A DNA stretch of 64,000 nucleotides, taken from contig NW_019028980.1 of NCBI RefSeq assembly GCF_002105155.1, positions 1,488,001-1,552,000 of the forward strand. Direction: 5' to 3'. This document shows positions 11,901 through 29,270 of the stretch, piece by piece. The notes under the pieces are model-generated. The model did not search any database. It was given only the letters and a program-made list of their open reading frames with translations, and was not told the origin of the DNA. A program made the translations under genes and the position numbers. Position 1 is the first letter of the stretch; every line of letters starts with the position of its first letter. This stretch comes from Lobosporangium transversale (Eukaryota; Mortierellomycota; Mortierellomycetes; Mortierellales; Mortierellaceae).

Positions 11901-12446
11901 TTCTCAGTCTGTTCTGCTGTCGGTTGAATCCTGAACCCTTGTGGACCACCTCGCCCTACAGATTTTCATTGAAGATCCCCGTGAGAATATTCTAGATCAG
12001 CTCAACTGTACTCAGACAATACACGAATCAAATGAATCACAATATCACACCCCCATACATTTTCATTCTCACAAACATATTCACCATATACATATAACAA
12101 ACACACAATTTGCAATAAGTATATCCATATACATTTCTACAAGAGTAGATAAAGACATACCAGTTTGATAAAAACGAATGGCTGATCCACGGATAGACGT
12201 AGTAGGGCGTGCCGACCGAACAGCATTCAAGGTGGCCAAGAAGCCATGACGGGTTGTAGGTTGTAATGACGATGGATTCTTTATATGAAATCCTGTTGTA
12301 GGTGATCTTAGGCAAAGAGGTCTGCTGGTTGTTTCTGTGGCAGAAGAGGACAACATTCTTTGTGAGATGCGTAGGTGTGATCCACCTACGCGGGCGGCGG
12401 TTTGAGCAATCGCTTGTGGCCTCGCGCGTGCGGTAATAGTGAACAT
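8938..12446 (-). CDS. HSP78: Mitochondrial ClpB-type disaggregase HSP78
   Basis: Eight exons: 12446-12161, 11955-11879, 11777-11693, 11556-11379, 11270-10629, 10526-10193, 10080-9895, 9762-8938; 870 residues, every junction in phase. A basic, Ser/Arg-rich N-terminus ([15 protein letters not shown]) of about 95 residues is a mitochondrial presequence. The Clp N-domain is absent, as in yeast Hsp78. NBD1 has Walker A GEAGVGKT (Ala where Pro is usual) and Walker [10 protein letters not shown]. The middle coiled-coil domain is encoded around 10800-10380. NBD2 has Walker A GPTGVGKT split by an intron, Walker [12 protein letters not shown] and sensor-2 GARPLNR. Hsp78 dissolves protein aggregates in the matrix with mtHsp70. 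The intron at 10194 starts GTATGT then runs into a poly(A) tract on the sense strand. Confidence 0.95.
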
Positions 12447-13072
12447 GACGCCTTGATTATATTCTTTTTAATTTTTATTCCAACTATTGGTAGCTACTGC
12501 GATTAAAGAACTTTTTGGACTCTCTAAAAGGTATGTGTGCGTATGAGGAGAGAGAAAGCAGACAAACAGAATGTAAATGTTGCTGTTCCGCAATGAGGAA
12601 TGCGAATGTTTCTTTTCTGTTGGCAAATACAAAAGAAAAAAAAGAATCGAAAAATCGAGCCTGCATCTGCGGAACGCATTATCATTTATATGGCTGTTTG
12701 TGTCACTTACAGGTCTTAAAACGATACAAGTCATTCTGATCCAATTTTTCCTTTTTGATCGCGAAACGCCTAGAAAATCTCTGAACCACGATTCACAATT
12801 GGACAAAAAAAAATTATATACATTTTATTCATTGATTGTAAATTTGGTATCTAGTCTTCCTTCGCAACCATTTTTTTTCTTTCTTTTCATCATTACATTG
12901 TTGCCAGGAAGAACCAATGGCTCTCAAGGAAGCTATCTTTCCTTTTCTTTTTTTTTTTTTGTTCTTCTTCGTCTTTCCTTTCTTTTCTTTTCTTTTCCTT
13001 TCTCTTTTTCTGTTGGTAGTAAATAGGGATATGTTCAGAATATACAAAGCGAATGATAGAAGGGCATACAAC
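12447..13072. other. Intergenic spacer upstream of HSP78
   Basis: Contains the HSP78 promoter and the 3' end of the PH-domain gene (both minus strand). T-rich tracts occur at 12945-13020. I saw no clear heat-shock element array and no convincing coding sequence. Confidence 0.5.
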
Positions 13073-15155
13073 TTAAGCTGCGACCTCGATGGGCTTGGCG
13101 GCCTCGGCCACCTTAGTTTCCTCAACAGCTTCTTCCTGTGCAGCCTCAGCCTCAGCTTCAGTCTCTTCCTCAACGGTCTTCTCAGTTGGGGCGGCAACAG
13201 ATTCCTCCGCACCTGCAGCTGTGGTAATGGTAGCTCGCACTGCTCCACTGAGCCTATTACAATTTTTTAATTAAAAAATAATTATAATAAAAGGCGTTAG
13301 AAGCGGGTCTTGATCAGGCAGATGAAAAAGACATTGAATAGCGCTTGAAATAATATTTACCTCTTGAGAAGCGATGGCTTGCGCTCGATCTTCTCGGTTT
13401 TATCAGCCGTAGTAATGGTCTCGTCAGTTGTAGAAAGATCCACCTTCTGTTCACCGTCGGCGTTCTTGGCAACGCTAGCGTCAGTGCCCTCGACATGTTC
13501 CACATGTGTGGATCCTTCTGCGTTGATGACATCCTCGGTTGAAACTTCTCCAGACTTGACCTCGACCTCGTTCTTGTCCTTACTCTTGGTCACGCGCGAG
13601 AAAAAGCCTCCAGAAGACTGCGAGGTCACTGCGCCCTCAGCAGTGACGACTTCCGACAAGTTCTTCTCAGATGACACTACAACAGTCTCTTCAGTGGGGA
13701 CCACAGGTGCGGGAGGTGGGGGAGCAGGCTTCTTTTGGAAGAGGCCAGCAAAGAAGCTTGGCTTCTTCTCGGGCGCTGGTGGGGTTGCGGGCTTGTCGGC
13801 CTTTGCCTCAGCAGCCTTAGCCTTACTGGCCTCCACAGCATCATCCACAGCCTTCAGCGCCTGGGCCTTAGCTTCGTCTACGTCCAAGGGATTTTCAACT
13901 GGAGCAGGGGCGGCTGGTGGCTCTTCAGTCTTAGGGGACTTCTTTCCAAAAAGCTTGAATCCTCCGCTCTTGGCCTTGGGAGACTTGGGAGGCTCAGCTG
14001 GAGCAGCAACAGCATCTGTGGTATGGGAGACTGCATTTTCGGACTCGTGAGTCTTGAGTGCGTCAACCTCGCCTTCCTGGACATGTGTAAGCTCCTGCTT
14101 CTTCTCGGTCTTCAACTCACTCGTGACGCCATCCGCCTTCTTCTTTTCGTGGCTGGTAGCAACAGCAGAGAAACCAAAGAAAGACTTGCGCTTCTTGACA
14201 ATTGGAGTGCCATTCTCAATCTCAATGTCATCTGGCTCACCGTCCGAATTGATCTCATTATCTGAAAGAATGGCAGCAGAGTTCTTGGCATGCTCAAATG
14301 CCTCTCTGGTGACTAGATGTGATAAAAAAAAAAAAGAAAGAAAGAAAGTTTAGATATTTCATGTATTCTTACCAGTCTGATGCGAGCTTTGATAAATGTG
14401 TGTCTCTTACCCAACTTCTTGTAAACCTCCTGGAACTGAGGGCTGGCGTAAGGATCTGGCTCTGACTTGGCCTCGTCCGCCTTTTCTTTGATGGCCTTGA
14501 CCCACCCCTTTGCCTTTTGAGGTGATTCTGCGGAGAAGTGATAGTCGCGGTTCTTGGTGCTGACTACAAATGATCGGTTCTTGCTCGACTTTTCAACACG
14601 TTCGACAGAGTTGACATCCCTCAAGTTGATAATACCGAGGATGTTCTGACGATGAAGTTCATCATCTGATTTGTGGTAGTACAGCAGCCCTGTTCCCTTT
14701 GTGTTGGCTTGGGCCACATTGACAAGAAGATCCCTGTTTGCTTCTTCGTACACTTCCTCGACAGTCTTTGGAGGGGGAGTGGAGGTGGCAGCGACAACAT
14801 CTTTAGACGTCTCCTCAGCATCCTTGCCTTCCTTTACAGGAGCCTTCCCTGCTGCGACCTCTGAAGGAGCCTCGGCTGCTGGTGCGGGTGCAGGCACCTT
14901 CTTGACGCGACGTTCGTTGCGCTTATGAACAGTCTTGAGGTTATCGAGACTGACAGGCTCAGTTCCAAAAGCAAAGAAACGCTTGTTCCAAGGATGCAGA
15001 GGGTTCGTGCCACGCTTTTGAAGGTATCCACCCTCGATATCAATATCCTCCTCTTCTTCAGACTTTGTGGCAGAAGCATTAGACTTGGCAACGGCGGTAG
15101 CCTCGGCAGCCTCGGTCGCTTCGACCTGAGTTGTTGCAGTTTCCTCTTTAGTCAT
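13073..15155 (-). CDS. PH-domain protein with an internal insertion in the PH fold
   Basis: Three exons: 15155-14411, 14312-13361, 13253-13073; 625 residues. The PH domain starts near residue 41 (GGYLQKRGTNPLHPWNKRFF) and ends near 226 at a tryptophan helix (KAKGWVKAIKEK). Between the early strands and the 'GTGLLYYHK' strand (residue 155) lies an insertion of about 75 residues, rich in Ala, Pro, Glu and Lys. Residues 250-625 are low-complexity: Lys/Glu/Ala-rich with Pro clusters and repeated short 'FFGF', 'FKLFGKK', 'SFFAGLFQKK', 'GGFFSRVTK' patches of aromatic plus basic residues. PH domains usually bind phosphoinositides or proteins at membranes; ligand unknown here. I do not know a characterised orthologue. 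Confidence 0.8.
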
Positions 15156-17277
15156 GACTGTCTTTTTTTATTAATTTACTGGAAGACAAAAAAAAGTGTA
15201 AGGGTTGTGTGGAGGTGGACGAGTTCGTTTCTTTTTTAGAGATACAAAGCAGAGTCGTTTCAATAAGGTTGATTTCGAAGGAAGTGTTTATGATTTTTAC
15301 GCGGGAAAATGGCTTTTGAAGAAAGACTGTGTGATTATTAGAGCGAAGAGAAGAAAGAGGTACAAAGAGAAGTGAACTTGGATTGCTGATCTCCAACTGG
15401 ATTGGCGATACCGCTGTCCTCTTTATACTAGGGGAAAAAGAAAAAAAAAAACTTTGTAGAAAGGGGGTCAATCATCAGGGACATGACCAACTTTGTCCCT
15501 GGGCGTGTGTGCCTGTCTGTATGTTCATGTTATGCGTCTTATACTGCTAGAGTCGTACACAGCCATTCAACATAAATCCCGCCATTAGCCTGTTTCCAAT
15601 CATTCCGTGAAATAGCATGATAATAAACCAAATTGAGCCTTACGTCTTCAAGAGGTTGAAATAGACTCATAGACTCTAAACTGCACACATGCACACTTGC
15701 ATCTGCATGCCGAACGCATATTATTTATTTATTTTTCTTTTCTCCTTGATACCCCTATATTTCAATCAGCAAGGTCATTCATCAAGTCCAACAGCAATCC
15801 ATCATCATGATAATAAAAACAAGAACAACAACAACAACCAGTTGATGGTGCTTGACTCCTGGAAATAGGGTCAGGAGAGCATGCTCAGGCAAAAGGCCCC
15901 TTCTTTTTTTTTTTTTTTTTTTTTTCTCTGGAAGGTACTGACCGCACCACACAGTGGTTTATTTTCTTATAGTTAAAACAAAGTATCTCCCAATATAATG
16001 CAATGCAATGCAACAAAGTCAGTGCATCCAGCTCTTTTCTGATGGATCTCCACATTACAATAATGAAGAATGCTCCTCCGAGTCACAAGGCACATCATCT
16101 GTCTGTGTGTTGATGTTATTGTTTGCTGTTACAAAACCAGGGGTAGTTCGAACCAAAAACAATGCACTAATCAAAAGCATTTTATTTTTCCGTTGTCAGC
16201 GGTGTCATCTTTATCATGGCTTCCTTTGGTCACGTCCATTTGTAATCCTATTAATGAAGTTGTCTTTATCCAATAGCAAAAGAACGAGCAAGGCGCGCGC
16301 CTTACGGTAATAATAGAAAGAAAAAGTCAGATGTTGAACGGTAATACACATCAGTCCATTGGCCTGACTTTGTGGAGTGCTTACTTGTATGAAATACCAA
16401 TTTGTTTATTACAAATGCAGGTTGTGGAGAGCACGACGCATTGGTACGAGCTGGATCGCAAATGTGTCGAAACAAAAAAAAATCATAACACAGTCCACTG
16501 CCGTTGATAAATTTTTTTATTTTTTATTTTTGATTCTTTTCTCTTTTTCCCTATGCATTCATTGCTTTATTTCCGATGTGGTAAGTTTTTGTTATGGAGC
16601 TACTCTATACTCTATCCATCTGCTCACTCTGATAAATATCTTTCCTGATGAAAAAGTTGTACGTAAAATGATACCCCGAATATATCATGTGGATTTTTCG
16701 TAAACCAAATGGAATTCCTCGTTTCTGATCTCATTTCATCAGAGTGTGATCAGATCGGATCTCAACTCGTAAAATAATTAAAAAAGGAATTGAAAAGGTT
16801 GATAATCTAACGAATAGATTTCTTTTTTACTGTTGACTTGAATCGTTTATAGATCGCGTGAAGAATCCTAAATTGATTTAGGATCAGATCATTTTAAATG
16901 GACAGGATTTTTTTTTTTTTTTTTTTTTTTTGCCAGGTAAGAATCTTTTAATACAAAATTTAATTCTGTGGACACTTTTTTTTGAATCGAATGAGGATAT
17001 CTCCATACCGTTTCCTAGCGAGCACCTGAGCAAATGAAACATGCACTACCATCTGACGATTCATCAATCCTTAAGCCACTCTGTCAAGTGTGCGGATCAA
17101 TTGACCCATTGAGAAATTAGATTTTAACTTTTTCTTTCATTATCATTATTGCTGATCCTAGATTATTGATATGAATTGGTTTACATCGAACCATCATCAC
17201 ATTCGAGCAACCTGCAGGAAGTCTGTAAGTTGAGAATGCCATGTTCATCGATTGTCTTGTATACGTTATCTTAAAGT
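15156..17277. other. Gene-poor intergenic region
   Basis: Starts with the promoter of the PH-domain gene. T homopolymers lie at about 15904-15925 and 16908-16931. ORFs at 16008-16310 and 16377-16703 have no recognisable family or codon pattern. I see nothing else I can support. Confidence 0.5.
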
Positions 17278-17351
17278 GATGACACACTTTTTTCAGTTCT
17301 GCTTCCGACCTGAGACCATGGTGGATAACCCTTTACCAAAATATTATTCTG
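17278..17351. repeat. Direct duplication, copy 1
   Basis: About 74 bp from GATGACACAC to ATTATTCTG. It is repeated almost perfectly at 17586-17660, with a few substitutions or single-base indels. The start-to-start distance is 308 bp. Confidence 0.9.
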
Positions 17352-18187
17352 ATTTTAATGATACGTCCATAAACAGATCGATCGATCTTTTCTGGAATGA
17401 AGAAATGAAGATACAGTCCTAACACTTTTTTAAATCTTCCTTTATCCTTAACAGTGTTGCCAGCAATGATCAAGACACCTTTACTGGCTTGCTCCCATGC
17501 CCCTTGATAGATTGAAATGTAAGTATTCGAGTCTTGACAGTTCCTAAAGATGACCTTCAATCGTGGGCAATAGTCACTACAAAATGATGACACAACTTTT
17601 TTCAGTTCTGCTTCCGACATGAGACCATGGTGGATAACCCTTTACCAAAATAATATTCTGAACCATTGACGTTGCCTTTATACATCGGACAATTTTATAA
17701 ATCATTACACTGTTGATGCATCGATTAACATAGTCCTTACTGTCTTTATATGCTTTTTAGTTTCTAGCTGTCACCAGTCGGATCGCTATTACTGGACCTA
17801 TCCCATCTAGTCTTTGGTATGTCCTCATATACATCAGTCTATATATAATTGAAGGCTAAATGATGTCTTATTGATCATCCGTGTTTCATCTGCATAATTA
17901 TTGAAGACAACTTTTTTGATCTCTGATGCCTCACATTTCTGCATACACTTGTCTTTCACGATCTGTGATACCTTATGACTAACCACAAGGATTTTGTTGA
18001 TGTTTTATAGGCTTAATTCAAGATTTATTAATTTCTAAAGCGATATATGTGGTTTATAAAGGTATGTATTTCCGCACCTTCAAACGGATTGAATCTCACT
18101 AGGAGGTCTTCAGACTGTTTATGAATACCTAAACTTTTCCGTTCTTCGAGGAGGATTTGTTCATGACGAAAAATGGAAGGACTTTAT
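17333..18187 (-). pseudogene. Decayed minus-strand coding fragments, family unknown
   Basis: Three consecutive open stretches on the minus strand look protein-like but are broken by stops: about 18187-18028 (contains RHEQILLEERKSLGIH), about 18007-17834 (contains EASEIKKVVFNNYADE), and 17620-17333 (begins MSEAELKKVVSSFCSDYCPR). The second and third share a similar '[AS]E[IL]KKVV' phrase, suggesting repeats of one domain, perhaps from an F-box/LRR-type protein. No intact start-to-stop chain could be built. Function cannot be assigned; a relic of an expanded gene family is the simplest reading. Confidence 0.35.
17586..17660. repeat. Direct duplication, copy 2
   Basis: Second copy of the 74-bp unit at 17278-17351. 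It overlaps the N-terminal end of the minus-strand ORF fragment at 17333-17620. Confidence 0.9.
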
Positions 18188-18385
18188 AGTTTTTACTAAC
18201 ATTATATTCTTTTTTGATATATTGTATCTAGGTAAGTCTCGGTAGACCAAGAGACAAAGTTCGGTAAGGTAAAAAAAATATAGAAATAAAATCGTTGTTT
18301 GTTCCAAACAAAATCCCTATTTTCTCAAAAAGAAAGTCTAACTGTTGCTCCTACGATGGGAGAATGACAAGACAACCAAAGAAAG

Positions 18386-18420
<35 letters not shown>

Positions 18421-18856
18421 TTACCATGCCGATACTCTAATGGCCAGTGTTTCCCATCATTGGTTATTTTTTTTTCACGGCAGAGAGCAAAATGGACCTT
18501 TACTCACGCTCGGTACCTGTTCATGTACTGTTGTCGTCTACGAGAAGTTCGATATATCCTTTATTCTTTATCATTGTATGTAGTCATTGCCAGTCATAAT
18601 AAATAAACAAAAGATGAATCATTTGTGATGCTCTTGTTTCCTGTCACGATAATAATTGAATGCTGCAATCAACATGTGTAACACACTTCCTGGGAAAAAA
18701 AAAAGGATAAAATAGGCAAACACATTCATTGCTTTTTTGAATTCTTTGTTCATTTCATTCTCCTCACTTCATTGCTCAGTGATCACCAACAAAAGTAGAA
18801 CAGAAGAAAAATCAGGAGCACTCTGTGGAAAGAACAGATCAAATATTGATTGACCA
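18188..18856. other. Upstream region of the ABC transporter gene
   Basis: Non-coding. Contains a T24 tract (18386-18409) fused directly to an A11 tract (18410-18420), a perfect short T/A palindrome, and a CT-rich patch before the start codon (18740-18780). Confidence 0.6.
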
Positions 18857-24008
<5,152 letters not shown>

Positions 24009-24801
24009 AATAGAATTATATAATTTAGTGAATTTCTAGAGAAGAATGAAATAGACATGGTAACGTTTTTCAACTTTCGCAGTAGGATATGTAGATAGAA
24101 AATGCCAAGACAGGCCTAAATCCAGCACATGTCTTTGAAAGAAATTGATTCGATAATGAATCTGGAACCAGCTTGTCACCCCTGAGAAAGAACGAATGAT
24201 CGAAGGCATATAGGCATAATATACCAAAATAAGAAGCTATTTTAAAGAGTCCCCCAAAAGTCCAAATTCTTATTTTATGGAAAGGTCTAAAGAAGAATGA
24301 GATGACAGATGAACGTGTGATGCTCCATGGAAACAAAATCATCTTCCTCATAACAAACACCAATAGATTAGCAGTAAAAAAAAAATTCATTGCGCTTACT
24401 AGCTTCTCTTTTCTGTCCGATGGTCACCTTGACGTAATGAGCTAATGACCCTTAGACGATTCCTCAATGTTGTTTTGAGTCTGCACTGGCCGTTACTTTA
24501 TTTAATGCAGTCGGATATATATATTATGTAAATTATTAGAAGACAACCCAAACGTTTTCATTTTTCCCGCCTCTCTCTCAGGCTCTCTCTCTCTCAAACT
24601 CTCCCCCTTGTTGCTGGTTGAATCACCTTTTTTTTTTTTTTCTTTTTCTTTTCGTTTTCGCTCTCGCTCTCTTTTCTTCCTTTCCTCCCACCCTTCCCGA
24701 TTTTCTTTAAGCAGTTGGTCTTCCTTCATCTCTTCTTTCTTCTCTCTCTATTTCTTACGAATTTTCACCAATCCCAACAGGCTTCTTCGACTTTCATCAT
24801 A
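24009..24801. other. Intergenic region with pyrimidine-rich promoter or leader
   Basis: 3' flank of the transporter gene, then a strongly CT-rich stretch (about 24565-24790) ahead of the DUF4112 gene. Such CT blocks are common core-promoter or leader sequences in fungi. ORFs on either strand are low-complexity. Confidence 0.6.
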
Positions 24802-24810
24802 ATGCCTAAA

Positions 24811-24850
<40 letters not shown>

Positions 24851-25680
24851 GGCCACAGGAATTTGTTGTAACAGTACCGCCCAATCAAGATACCAACCAA
24901 GTATCTATTGGTTCAAGGATCAAAAAATTTTTCAAGGCCGATGATAAGAAAAATATCATGCTGTCGCAAAGGGATTCTGATGTTCTCGCCAAGGTCAAGA
25001 GAAGAGCCAAAGTACTAGACACTGGATTGGATCTTGGTGTTGCGAAAATTGGAATTGATCCTATCCTTGGTAAATTTCATATACTTCTCTGCAAATGTAT
25101 CGTTCTTAGCGCTATAAACGTGTTATAGTCCAATATCCTCACCTATTCCATTGCTTTTTGGCGCATCATTGTAGGTCTAGTCCCAGTTGCAGGCGATGCA
25201 ATCACCATGTTCCTGGCCCTCCGCTTGATTCACACCGCACAAGAAGCTGATATTCCCAAATCTCTCACGCAAAGGATGCTTCTCAATGTGGCTATTGATT
25301 TTGGGGTAAGCAATCTAATATTAATTTTTAATGATAGATAGACCGGAATAGCACAATGTGTGGGTTCACCGTCTAACTGTCTTTTTCTTATTATCGATAT
25401 TATTCCAAAGCTTGGTTTGGTTCCTGTCCTTGGCGACATCGGAGACTTTTTGTTTAAAGCAAATGACAAAAATGCAAAGCTATTCGAGGAATTTATTTAT
25501 GAGCGTGCTGCAAAGCAAGCTGCCCAACAAGCAGCAGCTGCAGCTGCAGTGGCCAATCTTGCAGTCCCAGCAGTTGCAAGTCAAAGTAATACAACCACAA
25601 CATCTAAAGGTTTTGGCTTTGGTCGCAGTCAGAAACCTCAGCACACCACTATTCCAATGGGTACAGTCGCGGCTGTCTAG
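24802..25680 (+). CDS. DUF4112-domain protein
   Basis: Three exons: 24802-25069, 25175-25305, 25411-25680; 222 residues. After a poly-Gln N-terminus (CAACAG repeats, 24811-24850) comes the DUF4112 core: 'LDLGVAKIGIDPILGLVPVAGD', a helical hydrophobic segment, then 'LLNVAIDFGLGLVPVLGDIGDFLFKAN'. The paired 'GLVPVxGD' motifs are the family hallmark and suggest an internally duplicated membrane-associated helical hairpin. The C-terminus is Ala/Gln-rich, then Thr/Ser/Gly. Biochemical function of DUF4112 is not established. Poly(A) signal AATAAA lies at 25759-25764. Confidence 0.88.
24811..24850 (+). repeat. CAACAG hexamer repeat coding poly-Gln
   Basis: Pure (CAACAG)n run directly after the MPK start of the DUF4112 protein. 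Confidence 0.9.
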
Positions 25681-25912
25681 GTGAATGATTGTGATGATTG
25701 ATCTCCACTTTGTACAATTTTTCATACTATATATATTATCTATTACTCATCTCATCATAATAAAACAATCATACTAATAAAATACCTATAAGCGATTAAA
25801 CAGTATTTATATCTAGTCAAAAACTTTGAAAGCATGATGCTGTGCTGACATATTAAGAATTTGATGATAGTTTATGTTATTGGGCTGAAATATATAGAAG
25901 TCTAACATGTAC

Positions 25913-28900
25913 TCAGTCCAGCTTTGGAAGCCCTTCTACCCTGAGATGCATCGCTTTTGCCTTTAGTCTCGAGAACTGTTCTTGGATCCTCAAAATATCT
26001 GTACATAGAGTCAATTGAGTTTCGCGAAGGTCAAGAAGGCGTAGAGGGATCGTCAAAATATCACACGCGAGAATGCAGTCGACTAGTATCGAGAATTCCT
26101 CCAGAGAAAAGTTGGTCATCCCGAAGTTCAGAAATTCCATACATGCAAAATCAATTGCCTTCATTATGGTTTGCCATTCTTCGCTTTGGAATTTCATCTC
26201 AAGGAGTGATATCCTTATAAGAGGCCGCCATGTCATCGAAGGTGTTACCCCGCTTGACGATTTAAGCTCATGTTCGGCGGGTGAAGATGCCAACGTCAGC
26301 TGTGCTTGTTTGGGCGCGGAAAACATGGTACATAGCCACTGGACATAGTCAGATGGGAAATCATCCTTATAGGTTAAACCAAAAGTCTCCATTTGTGATA
26401 GGTAGTGTCTCGTTGGGCATGCTCTTGCGATATCTGATATCCACATCTCCATCGGGTTTCCCGCTAGAATGGCGGCATTAATCCGTGATCCATGCTGGCT
26501 AATCAATTCCTGTACTAAGCTCCGTTCATTTTCATCATCCAAGTTCCTCGAATTAACGCCGAAATAGGTGAGATCTGCTGAACGATTAATGAAACGAATC
26601 ATGGCCTCTATACCGGCGGATGTTAACGACTCGAGATCGCAACTCAACCACGTCAGGCTTGAGCCTTCTTGCTCGCTCTTGGAGTCCAAAATAGCGGCAA
26701 GTGTGTCGTCAAGGGTCGAGTCTGCTTTTAATGACGTAATATATGGGCCAAGCAGATCAAAAAGCCCAGACAGATGGGTTGAAAAGCCCTTCGTCGTAAA
26801 ATTCCGCATGTCGATACTGACGGACATGTTGAATGGGTCCTTAGCATCAGGGAATTCTACTGATATCATTTTGTCATAGAGGTTATCCTTGACGTTTTCA
26901 TCGAAATGTGGGAATAAAACCTCGCGTAATGCACATGGTCTTCCTGCTTCTAGAAGTTCCTGCCTTTTTGACGCAATCATCATGATCATAGGGCCAGCTT
27001 CAGAGCCATAGCCGATCTGGATCTGAAATAGCTTCGGATTGGCCTCCAGAATGTTAGCTAGGTGTTCATAGTCCGTTGTTTTAACTGGGTTCCAGAACTC
27101 TATCATTGTAAGTTGATCTTTTAGATAACTGGGGTAATCTCTGATGACTACACGGAGGTCATCGACCCTCATTGCCATGCTCTTGATCTGACCATGTGAA
27201 TACTCAGCCGTAATCTGGCAAGAATCCTGCTCTAGCCTCAGCATCTTAAGATTTTTGAGTTTGACGTTTTTACCATCGCCCAGCAGGCCATCGAGGGTTA
27301 TGCCTACGTTAACGTAAAATCCGTCAAGCACCAATTCAACGAGCGCTGGACACTGCCCTAGTAGCCTTTTCAGAATAGGCCAGCCATCGCCAATGAAAAT
27401 TGATCCGACACTTATTGAAAGGTACTTAATTTGAGTCACCATAGTTAACGCAGAGTTGCTGATATGTTGAAAAAAGTCCTCGAAATTCTTGATGGTCATC
27501 GAGCGTATCCTTCCATTAGACATCAGTTCCAAAATAGGATTATAGCGGCGACCGTAGTTTGCCAGATCCAGCGGTGGTCCATAAAATCTACTTCCATCCA
27601 TAATCAGCGAAACAATATTGGCCTTGGATAATGTCTCCGTAAATTTGCGAAGATCTGCCATTGTTGCATCCCATCCGAGAGAAACCTCCAATTCTTGTAT
27701 GCCACGGGCTTTTACTATAGCGTCGTAAAATAGCTTCGCCTGAGTTTTGGTGGGAATATTGATCTTGATTCTGCTCTCTTCTGGAAAGAATTCGCCACCA
27801 AGCACTTCAACAAGTTCTTTAACACGCTCCATTACGGCTTCACGATAGTTCTCGCGGTAGTGATCAATGCATACCCATTTTACATGTCCCTGCTCAGTAA
27901 CTGTTCGATAGAGGTTGCCAAGCGTGCGGCTTTGGTCTTGCATTTTAAGATAAGATTCGAGTTGTCGCAAATCCGCTCCTTCGAGCACTTCCAAGCTATC
28001 TAATTCCGTCTGATCTTCTGCCATGTCAACCCCGTTTTCTGCCATCGTATTCTTGTTCTCAATATAGATAATAGTCTCATCAACAAGAGAGCCAATCGTG
28101 TTCTTAGCGATGTCAACACCGGCGTGAATGTACTCGATCCCCTCCCCTATCTTTAGCTGTGCTAATGGTGGCACAAAAATCCCAGCAGCCGTGAACCCGA
28201 ACTTGACCATCCTCATCATCGTGAGGAGATAGGGGCCATACTTTTCAAAGAACTCGGTTGGTTGATCTAGTTCATATCCTTCGTGTTTGGCTAGGTGGAT
28301 ATTATGCTGGAGCATGCTCCCTTCTCGCATGGTGTGTTGACCACACTCGCATAAAAAGTAAAGACGAAATTGATGGGAAAAAGGTTTGCCAAACTTGTCA
28401 CGGAAGCGAGACGCAGTGGGTAGTACAATGAACAGACGAGGGATCGGATACTCATGTAATTCATATGTCTGAGTAAAAACAGCCTGAACACTGTTTCGAA
28501 TATCGGCCACAAGGTCAAATGTCATTCGCGTTATCTGGTTGGTATCATCCACTTTTTGACCAATTTGCGTTTGCAACTGAATTATTTCTCTCTGCTGAGC
28601 ACAAACTTCCTGCATGGTACCCTTGATAAACTCTTGTTGGGTGACAAAGGATTGGTACACTTTATGCATGGTAATCCCAGTTACTTGTCCTTGTGGACTG
28701 GGGCCACTTGAATGAGGGACAAGGCTCAACTCTGTGATGTCGAGAGCATTGATAGTCGCTTCGGATATACTGGCCTCGCTCTCTAAAGCAATTGTGGCTG
28801 CATTGCTATCCTGATAGGCAGGCTGACCACTCACAATGACCTTGAGAATTATACCTGGTTGATAGAGAATCCTCTCTGGTTTAATCCTAAGGTCATAAAC

Positions 28901-29270
28901 AAACATCGGTTTCCAGAAGCGCTGTTGGTCAGTTTAAGTGTAATGTATTTTTTTTTTTTTTTTTTTTTCGCTTAAGGGTTGATAATAAACCGTTTTGTTA
29001 AAAGATTTTTTTCTTTTTATTGTTGCTGTTGCTGTTGAGATCTTACTCTTCAAAATTGTCGTCGATTTCGAAGGAAATCACAGCATCATCATCTCTGATA
29101 TACTTGGCATTCTCAAAAACATTTTGGATATCCCTCCAAAGGATGATAAGCTGATTATTTTTTTTGTCATGACGAGGTTGTAGGGGTATAATAGTGTCAT
29201 TCACAGGCGTCAAATTAGGATGTTCATAGTATGCCTGAAACGATTGGATAGGTCGATTGGTGGAAGTCAT
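25913..29270 (-). CDS. Large LRR-family protein A: coiled coil, 'CECG' central domain, degenerate repeats
   Basis: Two exons, 29270-29047 and 28886-25913, 1065 residues. The first exon was found by aligning with paralogue B (32056-34874): both have a phase-2 junction just before the 'PERI' segment. Order: N-terminal module (LIILWRDIQNVFENAKYI, residues 41-58; conserved 'D-I-[QR]-x-[AV]-F' in B); coiled coil about 150-210; TQTYELHEY and PRLFIVLP (about 213-231); FRLYFLCECG (248-257); KHEGYEL (275-281); FFEKYGPYLL (287-296); hydrophobic helix; LEGADLRQLESYL (376-388); GHVKWVCIDHYRENY (408-422); then about 640 residues of irregular leucine-rich, RNI-like sequence. No Walker motif, signal peptide or obvious membrane anchor. 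Function unknown; layout resembles an intracellular receptor. Confidence 0.8.

Noticed and set aside
13364-14050. 228-codon plus-strand ORF
   Set aside because: Antisense of the low-complexity tail of the PH-domain gene; Ala/Ser-rich by complementarity.
18386-18420. T24-A11 as a transcription terminator
   Set aside because: Intrinsic terminators of that type are bacterial; this genome is eukaryotic and such tracts are widespread here.
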